NCBI RefSeq assembly: GCF_003326755.1
Contig: NZ_JPWH01000025.1
Location: forward strand, 1 to 64,000
DNA length: 64,000 bases
Direction: 5' to 3'
Origin: Thalassospira profundimaris
GTDB lineage: Bacteria > Pseudomonadota > Alphaproteobacteria > Rhodospirillales > Thalassospiraceae
The notes under the pieces were generated by a model. The model ran no database searches, had not been told where the DNA came from, and saw only the letters and a program-made list of their open reading frames with translations. This document shows, in pieces, positions 1-8,320 of this stretch. Position 1 is the stretch's first letter, and every line of letters starts with the position of its first letter. Made by a program: the position numbers and the translations under genes.

Positions 1-408
1 TTTACCTCAATTAATGAGTCCTGAGCCTAGAGAAAAGGCCCCCAAAAGGACATGCGAAGAATTATCATTATCATGGCTCGAAAACCAGAATAATCGCGCG
101 AAATTAAGAATAAGTGGCAAAATCACCCTTAAAATGCGGCATCATTCAATCAACACGAAAAACAGAATTCCCACAAAGTGCGGATAAATTGACATTTCTG
201 GAATGGCTTTAGCTTCAGAAGCCTGCCACGCGACCAGAGTCGCCTATTTGGAAACCATCATTGGCAGGGGCACCAACATCCCCTGCGTGCCACTTGTGCA
301 AGAAAATCTTGAAATACGGGCTATCTTGACCGTAGCGTACAGGCTCGCGCTTTGGGACAGGGACCTGAAGCCTCACCACGACAAACCCGTAAAAACTGCG
401 ACACCGTA
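1..408. other. Non-coding or unresolved left edge
   Basis: No convincing gene was found before the ybaK-like start at 409. The first 200 bases are AT-rich with many stops in all frames. An open frame at 203-409 has no recognisable protein character and overlaps the next gene. The stretch probably holds the ybaK promoter and the far end of whatever lies to the left. A TTGACC near 324-329 could be a -35 element but no good -10 follows, so no promoter is called. Confidence 0.5.
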
Positions 409-900
409 ATGAAAAAAATAACGCCGCCTGCCCGCCTTGCCAGCGCCTTTGAAAAGGCCGGTTTGACCGATATTGATGTATTGGAATTTCCCGCCGGAAC
501 CCGTTCAGCCGCCGATGCCGCCGCCGCTGTGGGCTGCGATATCAGCGATATTGGCAAATCACTGGTTTTTCAGGCTAAAAACAGCCAGGAACCGATCCTG
601 ATTATTATGAATGGTGCCGACCGCGTATGTGAAAAGAAGGTCGAAGCCCTGATTGGCGAACCAATTGGCAAGGCCGATGCCGCCCAGGTCCGCGCCCATA
701 CCGGCTATGCCATTGGCGGCGTGCCCCCCTTTGGTCATGCCAATGCCCTGCGCACCCTGATTGATGAAAAACTGCTGGCAAAACCGGCCATCTGGCTGGC
801 AGCAGGCACGCCCAGCAGCGTGTTCAAACTCACCCCGGACCAGCTTTCCCACATTACCGGCATTTCCGCCGGCCATGATGTCAGGCTTGACAGCAAATAG
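409..900 (+). CDS. YbaK/EbsC family aminoacyl-tRNA deacylase
   Basis: A 163-residue single-domain protein of the YbaK/ProX superfamily, which hydrolyses mischarged aminoacyl-tRNAs (for example Cys-tRNA(Pro)) in the cytoplasm as a trans-editing step. Seen in the sequence: the conserved core with the VCEKKVEALIG segment and the glycine-rich GYAIGGVPPFGH segment typical of the substrate pocket, followed by the terminal SSVFKLTPDQL segment. The start at 409 (MKKITPP) is chosen because the frame upstream to 352 is not protein-like. It converges on fliJ with 44 bases between the stops and no obvious terminator. The exact editing substrate cannot be told from sequence. Confidence 0.85.
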   Translation: MKKITPPARLASAFEKAGLTDIDVLEFPAGTRSAADAAAAVGCDISDIGKSLVFQAKNSQEPILIIMNGADRVCEKKVEALIGEPIGKADAAQVRAHTGYAIGGVPPFGHANALRTLIDEKLLAKPAIWLAAGTPSSVFKLTPDQLSHITGISAGHDVRLDSK

Positions 901-944
901 GCCAACCTCGTGCCGTCACATGTGCCTCTCTCGGGCCCAAGGCT

Positions 945-1373
945 TTACATCAGCCCGTCCTTGCGGGTGGCGGCACGCGCGCCGATTTCATCAAGGGTTT
1001 CCTGCTCCTTGCGCTCTTCCTCGGCCCGCAAGGCGGCAACCCGGTTGCGTTCGGAGATTTCGGCGGTTTTCATGTCCTTGAAGGCTTGGGCAACCTCGTC
1101 ACGAAAGGCATCGATTTTGTCTTCCTGCGCCTTGATCTGCTGGTCCAGTGCCGCACGTTCCGCAATAATGGCATTGGCAAAGTTGCCATAGGCAAACCCG
1201 GCGGTTTGCGGGTTTTCCGTTGCCACCTTTTGTTCGGCCTTAAGCGCACGTTCCAGTTCCTGGCGCTGCTCTTTCAAATGCTCCGCCACGCGCAGCATTT
1301 CGCCCAGTTCGCGTTGTTTTTCATCCAGCGCCCATTTGCGCACACGCACCAGGGCCTTAAAATCCTTGGCCAT
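945..1373 (-). CDS. fliJ: Flagellar export chaperone FliJ
   Basis: A 142-residue, highly charged, almost wholly coiled-coil protein (heptad-like Glu/Lys/Gln/Ala runs from about residue 15 to 130), as expected for FliJ, the central stalk of the flagellar type III export ATPase that sits in the FliI hexamer and escorts export chaperones. Sequence conservation in FliJ is low, so the call rests on size, coiled-coil character and position just downstream of fliI on the same strand, 115 bases after its stop. Transcription with fliI is likely. Confidence 0.85.
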   Translation of the reverse strand: MAKDFKALVRVRKWALDEKQRELGEMLRVAEHLKEQRQELERALKAEQKVATENPQTAGFAYGNFANAIIAERAALDQQIKAQEDKIDAFRDEVAQAFKDMKTAEISERNRVAALRAEEERKEQETLDEIGARAATRKDGLM

Positions 1374-1488
1374 CTATCTTTCGGCCTTTCTCCTTGTGGC
1401 ACGCATCGTGCCTAAACCCGTTATCGCCCCGATTATCGCCCTGGTTATCACCCCACGGACCAACAGCCCGCCCCGGAAAATCAGCCCC

Positions 1489-2937
1489 TTATCCGCCCAA
1501 TGCCCGCTTGGCGGCATTAAGGTCGGTCTGATGCGGGCGCGACTGGCTGTTGATCGATGCTCCGGCAGGATGACCGGCCCCGCCATGATGTGCACCATCG
1601 TCACCCGCCGGGGCCATATCCAGCCTGCGGGCCAAATCGGCATATCCATCGGCCAGGCGGGTGCATTCATTTTTGCGCTGGCTTAAAAATTCCTCGATCA
1701 GGGGAAAATAATGGATCGCTTCATCCACCTTCGGGTCCGTGCCCCGACGATAGGCCCCCAGGCGGATCAGTTCGGCCATGTCATCATAGGTTGCCAGCAA
1801 TTGCCGGGCACGCCGCACAATCTGGTTTTCATAATCGCTGTTGCAGCCCGGCATGGTCCGGGAAACACTGCGCAAAATATTGATCGCCGGATACCGCCCC
1901 TGTTCGGCAATCGAACGGTCCAGCACCACATGCCCGTCCAGAATACCGCGCACCGCATCCGAAATTGGTTCGTTATGGTCATCGCCATCGACCAGCACGG
2001 TAAACAGCCCGGTGATCGACCCCTGGCCTGGCCCGCCCGGCCCGGCCCGCTCCAGCAAACGGGGCAGTTCGGCAAAAACGGTGGGGGTATAGCCCTTGGA
2101 TGCCGGGGGTTCGCCCACCGACAGGCTGATTTCGCGCTGCGCCATGGCAAACCGGGTGACGGAATCCATCATGCACAGCACATCGCGGCCCCGGTCACGG
2201 AAAAATTCCGAAACCGCCATCGTCATATAGGCCGCCTGGCGGCGCATCAGCGGGGGTTCGTCCGATGTTGCCACCACCACGACGGAACGACGCAAGCCCT
2301 CTTCGCCCAGATCATCCTCGATAAATTCGCGCGCTTCACGGCCACGTTCGCCAATCAGCCCGACAACGGACACATCCGATGTGGTATGGCGCGTCATCAT
2401 CGACAGGATACTGGATTTACCCACGCCGGACCCGGCAAAAATACCCATACGCTGGCCGCGGCAACAGGTCAGAAACGTGTTCATCGCCCGCACCCCCAAA
2501 TCAAGCTTGCCCGAAACCCGCTGGCGGGTATGGGCCGAGGGCGGGGTACGCCGAATGGGATAGGGCGCATTGCCCTGCGGTAACGGGCCTTTGCCATCTA
2601 CCGGCTCGCCAAAGGCATTGACGACACGCCCCAGCCAGCCCTCATCGGGGTAGATTTGCGGCTGGGTATCGGCCAGTTCCACCTCGCAGCCAATACCAAT
2701 GCCATCAAGCGCGCCAAACGGCATTAACAGGGCGCGTTCGCTGCGAAACCCCACCACTTCACAAATAACCGCTTCGCCATCGCGCCTGACCACCTTGCAG
2801 CGATCGCCGATCGACAGAGCCCCTTCAACACCGCCAATTTCAACCAGCAGGCCCAAAACCGCTGTTACCCGGCCAACAACCCAGTAATCGGGAACACGGC
2901 GAAGGTCGGCGACGATGTTTTTGCCAATCTGAAACAT
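1489..2937 (-). CDS. fliI: Flagellum-specific ATP synthase FliI
   Basis: A 482-residue ATPase that energises the flagellar type III secretion apparatus at the cytoplasmic face of the membrane. Seen: an N-terminal beta-barrel region, the Walker A loop [12 protein letters not shown] near residue 170, the GLIGERGRE segment, a Walker B region ([18 protein letters not shown]) and the [20 protein letters not shown] segment shared by F1-like export ATPases. The last 50 or so residues form a His/Gly/Ala-rich extension beyond the usual end. It is the first gene of a fliI-fliJ unit and lies divergent from ctrA, so the 389-bp space between them may serve both. Confidence 0.96.
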   Translation of the reverse strand: MFQIGKNIVADLRRVPDYWVVGRVTAVLGLLVEIGGVEGALSIGDRCKVVRRDGEAVICEVVGFRSERALLMPFGALDGIGIGCEVELADTQPQIYPDEGWLGRVVNAFGEPVDGKGPLPQGNAPYPIRRTPPSAHTRQRVSGKLDLGVRAMNTFLTCCRGQRMGIFAGSGVGKSSILSMMTRHTTSDVSVVGLIGERGREAREFIEDDLGEEGLRRSVVVVATSDEPPLMRRQAAYMTMAVSEFFRDRGRDVLCMMDSVTRFAMAQREISLSVGEPPASKGYTPTVFAELPRLLERAGPGGPGQGSITGLFTVLVDGDDHNEPISDAVRGILDGHVVLDRSIAEQGRYPAINILRSVSRTMPGCNSDYENQIVRRARQLLATYDDMAELIRLGAYRRGTDPKVDEAIHYFPLIEEFLSQRKNECTRLADGYADLARRLDMAPAGDDGAHHGGAGHPAGASINSQSRPHQTDLNAAKRALGG

Positions 2938-3107
2938 GGGAGCCTTTTATCGTAAGTCGTCTTGAGGATGCAGGGCGTTTTAAAACGCGACGCGGGGTGG
3001 AAAATGCCGCGTGCTGATCCTAATATAAGGGGAGATACGATGTTTTACAAAGCCAGTAAGCCAACACAGCCGTATTGCCGCCAAAGTTTTAACCTAGGCA
3101 AGGCAGC

Positions 3108-3122
3108 CTAACACCCTGTTAA
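3108..3122 (+). promoter_or_regulatory. Candidate CtrA box upstream of ctrA
   Basis: The sequence reads CTAA, seven bases, then TTAA, which is seven of eight positions of the TTAA-N7-TTAA CtrA site known from Caulobacter. It lies 205 bases before the ctrA start and 170 bases before the fliI start, where autoregulation would be expected. One mismatch and AT-rich surroundings keep confidence low. Confidence 0.35.
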
Positions 3123-3176
3123 ATCTTTGTTTGGTCATGACGGGAACACTATGACGGTAAAAAAGTTAACAAATAA

Positions 3177-3201
3177 CGACTCGTGTGCTTGCCACGAGTC
3201 G
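3177..3201. promoter_or_regulatory. Inverted repeat with paired GANTC methylation sites
   Basis: CGACTCGTG, a 7-base loop, then CACGAGTCG form a perfect 9-bp inverted repeat, with GACTC in one arm and GAGTC in the other. GANTC is the CcrM target in alphaproteobacteria. It lies about 126 bases before the ctrA start, where methylation-dependent control of ctrA is known in Caulobacter. There is no T-run, so it is unlikely to be a terminator. Confidence 0.6.
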
Positions 3202-3326
3202 CAAAGCAACGTATCGTTAACGAAACGGGAAAAATCCCACGACACGGCTGCTGTTGGGGCATAGCCGGGACAGTCCGGATAAAAACCAGATTTATTGCGG
3301 AATATGGTAACGGAGCGGAGCGGAAA

Positions 3327-4028
3327 ATGCGGGTGCTGCTTGTAGAAGACGACGACGCCATGTCGGACAGCATAGAGCTTATGCTGAAATCCGAAGGCAT
3401 GGTTGTGGATACCACCGACCTGGGCGAAGACGGCCTGGAGATCGGCAAATTATATGATTACGACATTATTTTACTCGACCTGATGTTGCCCGATATTGAC
3501 GGCTACGAGGTTTTGCGCCGCCTGCGTGATGCGCGGGTGGAAACGCCGGTTCTGATCCTCTCGGGGTTGACCGAAACCGAAGACAAGGTCAAAGGCCTTG
3601 GTTTTGGCGCGGATGACTATCTGACCAAGCCGTTTGACAAAACGGAGCTTCTGGCCCGCATCCAGGCGATTGTGCGCCGGTCCAAGGGACATGCCCAGTC
3701 CGTCATTGCCACGGGCAAGCTGCATGTCAATCTCGATGCCCGCACGGTCGATGTCGCCGGGTCGCCGCTGCATCTGACGGGCAAGGAATATGGCATTCTG
3801 GAATTGCTGTCGCTGCGCAAGGGCACGACCCTGACCAAGGAAATGTTCCTCAACCACCTTTATGGTGGCATGGATGAACCGGAACTGAAGATCATTGACG
3901 TCTTCGTTTGCAAATTGCGCAAGAAAATCCAGTCTGCAACCGACGGCGACAATTATATTCATACTGTTTGGGGGCGCGGCTATGTCCTGCGCGACCCGGA
4001 CAGCAACAGCGCACATGCAGCCGCCTGA
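3327..4028 (+). CDS. ctrA: Cell-cycle response regulator CtrA
   Basis: A 233-residue OmpR-type response regulator. The receiver domain (about 1-120) has the acidic pocket VEDDD, phospho-acceptor D51 in [11 protein letters not shown], and the ADDYLTKPF lysine loop. The C-terminal winged helix (about 125-228) shows [18 protein letters not shown] and [14 protein letters not shown]51 and the DNA-binding segment match the CtrA family, which controls cell cycle in Caulobacter and motility in Rhodospirillales. The product ends in HAAA, similar to the two-alanine end that ClpXP recognises in Caulobacter CtrA. The start at 3327 begins exactly at the receiver domain; the frame extends upstream but is not protein-like. 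It is monocistronic, with a strong terminator 50 bases after the stop. Confidence 0.95.
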   Translation: MRVLLVEDDDAMSDSIELMLKSEGMVVDTTDLGEDGLEIGKLYDYDIILLDLMLPDIDGYEVLRRLRDARVETPVLILSGLTETEDKVKGLGFGADDYLTKPFDKTELLARIQAIVRRSKGHAQSVIATGKLHVNLDARTVDVAGSPLHLTGKEYGILELLSLRKGTTLTKEMFLNHLYGGMDEPELKIIDVFVCKLRKKIQSATDGDNYIHTVWGRGYVLRDPDSNSAHAAA

Positions 4029-4080
4029 AACCGGGCTCAGATAACACGGTCCCGCTGCTGCCATTGCTGTATCGTTTTGC

Positions 4081-4118
4081 AAAACACCCCGTAACCGGGC
4101 CGGTTACGGGGTGTTTTT
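4081..4118 (+). terminator. Rho-independent terminator of ctrA
   Basis: A perfect 16-bp stem (4081-4096 with 4102-4117) around a 5-base loop, ending in a run of five T. The A-run on the left arm means it could also act leftward. Confidence 0.92.
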
Positions 4119-4157
4119 ATGCCAGTAACGCGCTGAAAACCATCATGAGACACACAT

Positions 4158-4187
4158 AAAGCGCCCGGTTTGTCCGCCGGGCGCTTT
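4158..4187 (-). terminator. Probable terminator of the che operon
   Basis: A perfect 11-bp GC-rich stem (4158-4168 with 4177-4187) with an 8-base loop, 67 bases after the cheR stop. The T tail on the minus strand is short, so this is a moderate-strength call. It forms a back-to-back pair with the ctrA terminator. Confidence 0.7.
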
Positions 4188-4253
4188 ATGATTGGGGTGG
4201 TTTGCCCCCTTTTAAGCATTTTGGCCTTCATCAGGCGCATTTTGCGTTAATCG

Positions 4254-5480
4254 TCAGTCCTTTTTATCATCTGGCTTGCGCGGATAGGTCCGACCAAAAC
4301 TTGATGATGACGGCGTAGCTGGCCGTGTGGACGAATAGCTGCTGCCGGTACTGCCCGTACTGCTGCTGCCATAGCGCGACGTGCCCGGGCTGGCGGCACC
4401 GGTGGTTGACGGGCGGCTGTAAGTACTGCCCGTTCCGCCTGTGGTGCTGCCGGTCCCAAAGCTGCTGCGCGGCGTCGTTGGTGTCGTACTGGCCGGACGG
4501 GCCGTTGTTCCGGTGGCCCCGGCAGATGATGCCGGTGTGCTGCCTGCGCCCGTTTGCATCGCCTTGGGCTTGGGAAAGGCAAATCCTCCCGCTCCGGCCC
4601 CGGCTGCGGCGGCACTGCCCCCTGCCTGAACCTTTTCGAGTTCGGACACATCAACATCCGGTGCACCGGGACGGTTCAACTGGTAAATACCACGCTGACG
4701 CGGGAGCGGTTTGAATTTGTCCGAAATCCCCAGCACCGTTTCCGCCCCGCCCAGAAACAGAAAACCGTCATCAGGCATTTGTGCCGCAATACGCGACAGC
4801 ACATCGGTTTTGGTGGGCTGGTCAAAATAAATCAGCACGTTGCGGCAATAAACCACGTCAAACTGGCCCAGCGGCTTGAGGTCCTCCAGCAGGTTATATT
4901 CGCGATACTGCACCTTGGAGCGCAAATCCGCCGAGATCTGCCACATATCATCGGCCTTCTGGAAATGCTTGACCAGAAGCGCAATCGGCAGGCCGCGCTG
5001 AACTTCAAACTGCGAATACAACCCGGCACGTGCCTTGTTAAGAATTTCGCGCGAAATGTCGGTTCCGATAATTTCGATCCGCCATCCCGCAAGCTGACTG
5101 GCAAAATCCTGCAGGATCATCGCCAGGGAATAGGGCTCCTGCCCCGAAGAGGCCGCTGCACACCAGATACGCAAATGGCGCTTGCTTGCCCGCGCCTTGA
5201 TCATGTGGGGCAAGACCACATGGCGAAACTGATCAAAGGGTTTGGTATCGCGAAAGAAGAAAGATTCGTTAGTGGTCATGGCTTCGACCACATCTTCGAT
5301 CAGCGTGCGGTCCATACCGCGCAATGCCCCGATCAACTCGCCAAGGTCCTTAAGGCCACGCTTGCGCGCAATCGGCATGAGCCGGCTTTCGAGCAAATAG
5401 AACTTATCCTGCGTCAGGACAAGGCCCGAGCGGGATTTGATCAATTTGCTGACGAAATCAAAGTCTTCCGGCTTCAACAT
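4254..5480 (-). CDS. cheR: Chemotaxis protein methyltransferase CheR with a long Ser/Thr/Gly tail
   Basis: This protein methylates glutamates of chemoreceptors using S-adenosylmethionine. Residues 1-275 hold the normal CheR: an N-terminal helical domain, TTNESFFFRD, the SAM-binding segment IWCAAASSGQEPYSLAM, GTDIS, and YCRNVLIYFD. About 120 further residues (from roughly 285 to 408) form a low-complexity Ser/Thr/Gly/Pro tail ending in basic RKPDDKKD, so the product is much longer than the usual 270-290 residues. It is the last gene of the che operon, starting 6 bases after cheB. The tail is probably disordered; no pentapeptide tether of the enteric receptor-binding type is involved, since that motif belongs to receptors. 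Confidence 0.95.
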   Translation of the reverse strand: MLKPEDFDFVSKLIKSRSGLVLTQDKFYLLESRLMPIARKRGLKDLGELIGALRGMDRTLIEDVVEAMTTNESFFFRDTKPFDQFRHVVLPHMIKARASKRHLRIWCAAASSGQEPYSLAMILQDFASQLAGWRIEIIGTDISREILNKARAGLYSQFEVQRGLPIALLVKHFQKADDMWQISADLRSKVQYREYNLLEDLKPLGQFDVVYCRNVLIYFDQPTKTDVLSRIAAQMPDDGFLFLGGAETVLGISDKFKPLPRQRGIYQLNRPGAPDVDVSELEKVQAGGSAAAAGAGAGGFAFPKPKAMQTGAGSTPASSAGATGTTARPASTTPTTPRSSFGTGSTTGGTGSTYSRPSTTGAASPGTSRYGSSSTGSTGSSYSSTRPATPSSSSFGRTYPRKPDDKKD

Positions 5481-5486
5481 CTTGTG

Positions 5487-7277
5487 TTAACGACCTCCGG
5501 CAAATTTTTTCACGTAAGGGGCAATGCCCCCTATCGGCAGTATCGCACTACAAATTCCCGCATGGGCGGCCGCACCGGGCATCCCCCACACCACGCTGGT
5601 GGCTTCATCCTGGGCCACAACCATGCCGCCAGCGGCCACAACATTGCGCCCGCCCAGCATACCATCCTGGCCCATGCCGGTCAGAATGATTGTCAACATA
5701 TTACCGCCGTAACTTTCCACCAGACTGCGCAACATCGGGTCCACCGACGGGCGGCAGAAATTTTCCGGCGGGTTCTGGTTCAGGGCGATTTTGCGGTTAT
5801 TCCCCCGCCCCTCGACCACCATATGGAAATCCCCCGGTGCCAAATAAACGCGCCCTGGTTGCACAGGTTCCCCATTTACCCCTTCGCCGCATTTCAGGCC
5901 GGTCAACCGGGTGATATGCTCTGCCAGAATGGTGGTAAAGGTCGCGGGCATATGCTGGGTAATAAAAATGGGCTGACGCACGCCGACCAGACCACGCAAA
6001 ACTTCAAACAGCGCCTGTGGCCCGCCCGTTGAACTGCCAATGGCAATCGCTTCGACGTTAACATGTTTTTCCGGTTGCAGTGTCACCTGCCCCTGGGACC
6101 GCCCGCGACGGGCCGGTGCCGGGGCGTTTCCGGCAACAACCGCCCGCTTTGCCCGTTCCTCTCTGGGGCGGGCCGGTTGTGGCTCTGCCCGGTGTGCCGG
6201 AACCTCGCGATTTGGTGACGCGGGCCGGGCCCTGGTTTCCTCGGCACGGCGTGCCCCCGATGTGCCCGCACCAGAACGCGCCGTTTCGGGTTTGGCCCCG
6301 CCATGCGGTTTCCCGGCAGGGAACGGCGTCGCAACACTGCCCGGCAGGGCATCGGCGATCCCCGCCTTTTTTGCCGCAACAGCCGCCTCCTCGATCAAAC
6401 GGCCCGGATCGCGCAACCGCGCGATACCGGGTTTGTCCATACCGCCTTCGCGCGCGGGCGCAGGGTCGGCGGGCATGGGGCGCATTTGCGGGCGCATGCT
6501 CTGTTGCTGCATCGGATGCTGCATGGGGCGGGGGCGCAACTCTGCGGTAAAACGCTTGCGCTGAATGCGTCCCGGTTTTTGCAAAACCTGATGTTCAATC
6601 GACATTTCGGCGCGAAACGGTTTCGCACCATCGGGCTCGCCACCATCAGAAGGCGAATCGCTACGGTCTCCCTCTGATGCCACAACAGCATCGCCGCTGG
6701 TATCCTCAGCGGAAATATCCCCCGTGACAGCCCCCTTGTCCCCGGCCGGTTCTTTCCCGGCAGGATCAGGTACGCTGGCATCAACCGGTGCGGTCTCTTC
6801 GTCGAATTCGTCAATTTCGTCAAAGTCGCCTGCCTGTTCCAGCATCTTGCGACGCTGTTCAGACCACGCCTTGACCTTGTCAACCAGTTCGCTCCGGAAG
6901 CCGGAACCAACATTGATGTCCTTGGCCGAGGACGGTTTGGGAATATAATCGACCGCGCCCAGCGTCATGGCCTTAAAACTGATATCGGCATTGCGCTTGG
7001 TCAGGGTGGAGGCCATGATCACACGGACGGTGGGATCAATTTCCAGAATTTTCGGCAATGCCGTCAATCCATCCATGACCGGCATTTCAATGTCGAGAAC
7101 AACCGCTTCAACGCCCCCATCGCGCATTACCGCAAGGGCGTCTTCTCCGTTCGCGACAGAACCGACAACCTCGATATCGGAATCATCCTGCAACATACGC
7201 GCAACAAGCCCGCGCACGATTGCCGAATCATCCACAATCAGGACTTTGTAAGGTGGATCGATGTGGTTTTGTTCCAC
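5487..7277 (-). CDS. cheB: Chemotaxis response regulator methylesterase CheB with a very long linker
   Basis: It removes methyl groups from chemoreceptors and deamidates glutamines, activated by phosphate from CheA. The receiver domain (about 10-130) has D62 in VVLDIEMPVMDG. The C-terminal methylesterase (about 406-596) has the catalytic set: S415/S416 in GSSTGG, H442 in QHMP and D538 in GQDGM. Between them lie about 250 residues of acidic then Arg/Pro/Ala-rich disordered sequence, against a few tens of residues in typical CheB, giving 596 residues in place of about 350. It sits between cheY (64 bases upstream) and cheR (6 bases downstream). Confidence 0.95.
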   Translation of the reverse strand: MEQNHIDPPYKVLIVDDSAIVRGLVARMLQDDSDIEVVGSVANGEDALAVMRDGGVEAVVLDIEMPVMDGLTALPKILEIDPTVRVIMASTLTKRNADISFKAMTLGAVDYIPKPSSAKDINVGSGFRSELVDKVKAWSEQRRKMLEQAGDFDEIDEFDEETAPVDASVPDPAGKEPAGDKGAVTGDISAEDTSGDAVVASEGDRSDSPSDGGEPDGAKPFRAEMSIEHQVLQKPGRIQRKRFTAELRPRPMQHPMQQQSMRPQMRPMPADPAPAREGGMDKPGIARLRDPGRLIEEAAVAAKKAGIADALPGSVATPFPAGKPHGGAKPETARSGAGTSGARRAEETRARPASPNREVPAHRAEPQPARPREERAKRAVVAGNAPAPARRGRSQGQVTLQPEKHVNVEAIAIGSSTGGPQALFEVLRGLVGVRQPIFITQHMPATFTTILAEHITRLTGLKCGEGVNGEPVQPGRVYLAPGDFHMVVEGRGNNRKIALNQNPPENFCRPSVDPMLRSLVESYGGNMLTIILTGMGQDGMLGGRNVVAAGGMVVAQDEATSVVWGMPGAAAHAGICSAILPIGGIAPYVKKFAGGR

Positions 7278-7341
7278 AGGTACGATATTCCCGCTTGGTC
7301 AAAAGGCCGCAACACCCGTAACAACGTCACGGCCACAAGGA

Positions 7342-7707
7342 TCAGATCAGGCCAACCTGTTCAAATTTGGCCTGGATGATCTCGCTATCAAAGGGCTTCA
7401 TGATATATTCGTTCGCCCCGGCGGTAATGGCTTCCTGAATATGCTCCAGGTCGTTTTCCGTGGTGCAGAACACAACAACGGGTTCATCCCCTCCCGGTGC
7501 CGCGCGCAGTTCGCGAAGAAATTCGATGCCGCTTTTTATCGGCATGTTCCAATCCAGCAGCACCGCGTCAGGCATATCCGACAGGCACTTCTCCAGTGCT
7601 TCCATACCGTCTTCGGCTTCGACAACCGCGAATCCCAATTCCTCGAGGATACGGCGTGCCACCATTCTGATGACTTTTGAATCATCGACGACGAGACAAC
7701 TCTTCAT
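7342..7707 (-). CDS. cheY: Chemotaxis response regulator CheY
   Basis: A 121-residue stand-alone receiver that, when phosphorylated by CheA, binds the flagellar switch. Seen: the VVDDSKVIR acidic pocket, phosphorylation site D52 in LLDWNMPIKSG, the threonine region VVFCTTEN, and the lysine in YIMKPF. Only a receiver is present, with no output domain. It lies between cheW (89-base gap carrying a strong GC hairpin) and cheB. Being inside the che operon favours the motor-binding CheY role over a general signalling receiver. Confidence 0.93.
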   Translation of the reverse strand: MKSCLVVDDSKVIRMVARRILEELGFAVVEAEDGMEALEKCLSDMPDAVLLDWNMPIKSGIEFLRELRAAPGGDEPVVVFCTTENDLEHIQEAITAGANEYIMKPFDSEIIQAKFEQVGLI

Positions 7708-7754
7708 CGACTTCCTTCTCGCAATTTCACGTGTTAAGCCACGACCGGCAATAT

Positions 7755-7775
7755 CCGGGCGCCGGGCGCGCCCGG
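7755..7775. other. Intercistronic GC-rich hairpin between cheW and cheY
   Basis: CCGGGCGC, a 5-base loop, then GCGCCCGG make a perfect 8-bp stem without a T-run. It may stabilise the upstream cheA-cheW part of the mRNA or damp read-through, which would set different protein ratios in the operon. Function is inferred. Confidence 0.5.
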
Positions 7776-7796
7776 ACCATCGTTAACAGACGGGCA

Positions 7797-8303
7797 TCAG
7801 CCCACCTGCTTTACAGACCCGGCAAAATCAAGCAGCCGGGTCACATCAAGAATAACCAGCAGGTTCTTTTCCAAACGGAAAATTCCGTCCGAAAATTCCC
7901 GCCAGCGCGGATCAAGTGTCGCCGGATTACGCTCAAAGGCGTTCTGCGGAACACTCAGAACCTCGCCAACCTGGTCAACCATCAGGCTGTAAAGCTCGCC
8001 ACCCTGGTCAACCACGATGCTCATTCCGGGATCATCGCCTTCCTTGTTGCGCAGGCCAAGGCGCTTGCGCACATCAATGGCGGTAACGATACGTCCCCGC
8101 AGGTTCAGCGAACCTGCCACTTCGGGCGGTGCCAGCGGAATACGCGTGATTCGCTGCGGACCAAGAACGTCCTGTACGGTCAAAACCGGGATGCCAAACA
8201 TCTGCTTGCCGATTGTCGCCGTGACGAAATCCTTGGTTGATCCCCCCAGGTCAAGGGCGGTATTGCGCTCGGAACTGGGGACAAGTGCGTTTTTGTCACT
8301 CAT
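7797..8303 (-). CDS. cheW: Chemotaxis coupling protein CheW
   Basis: A 168-residue adaptor that links receptors to CheA. The whole protein is one CheW-like SH3-type fold: FVTATIGKQMFGIPVLTVQDVLGPQRITRIPLAPP is split here as FVTATIGKQMFGI and VLGPQRITRIPLAPPE, followed by GSLNLRGRIVTAIDVRKRLGL, the classic CheW signature, and SLMVDQVGEVLSVP. It is the second gene of the operon, 17 bases after cheA. The first 25 residues are a variable leader. Confidence 0.94.
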   Translation of the reverse strand: MSDKNALVPSSERNTALDLGGSTKDFVTATIGKQMFGIPVLTVQDVLGPQRITRIPLAPPEVAGSLNLRGRIVTAIDVRKRLGLRNKEGDDPGMSIVVDQGGELYSLMVDQVGEVLSVPQNAFERNPATLDPRWREFSDGIFRLEKNLLVILDVTRLLDFAGSVKQVG

Positions 8304-8320
8304 GATACTTTACCTTCGAC

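Larger units (their letters stand above)
2938..3326. promoter_or_regulatory. Divergent regulatory region between fliI and ctrA
   Basis: A 389-bp gene-free stretch between two divergent starts. It contains a 9-bp perfect inverted repeat with a GANTC in each arm (3177-3201), a CtrA-box-like sequence (3108-3122) and several TTAA half sites (around 3089, 3166 and 3217). No sigma-70 promoter was assigned with confidence. Confidence 0.6.

Noticed and set aside
203..409. 68-codon plus frame before the ybaK-like gene
   Set aside because: No family character and poor codon use; overlaps the next start.
1374..1670. 98-codon minus frame between fliJ and fliI
   Set aside because: Mostly overlaps the fliI 3' end in another frame; Ile/Arg-rich composition is not protein-like.
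4554..6032. 492-codon open frame on the plus strand opposite cheR/cheB
   Set aside because: It mirrors two certain genes; its translation is His/Gln/Arg-rich with no family character, typical of an antisense shadow in GC-rich DNA.
7755..7775. GC hairpin considered as a terminator within the che operon
   Set aside because: No T-run follows on the minus strand, and the operon clearly continues into cheY-cheB-cheR.
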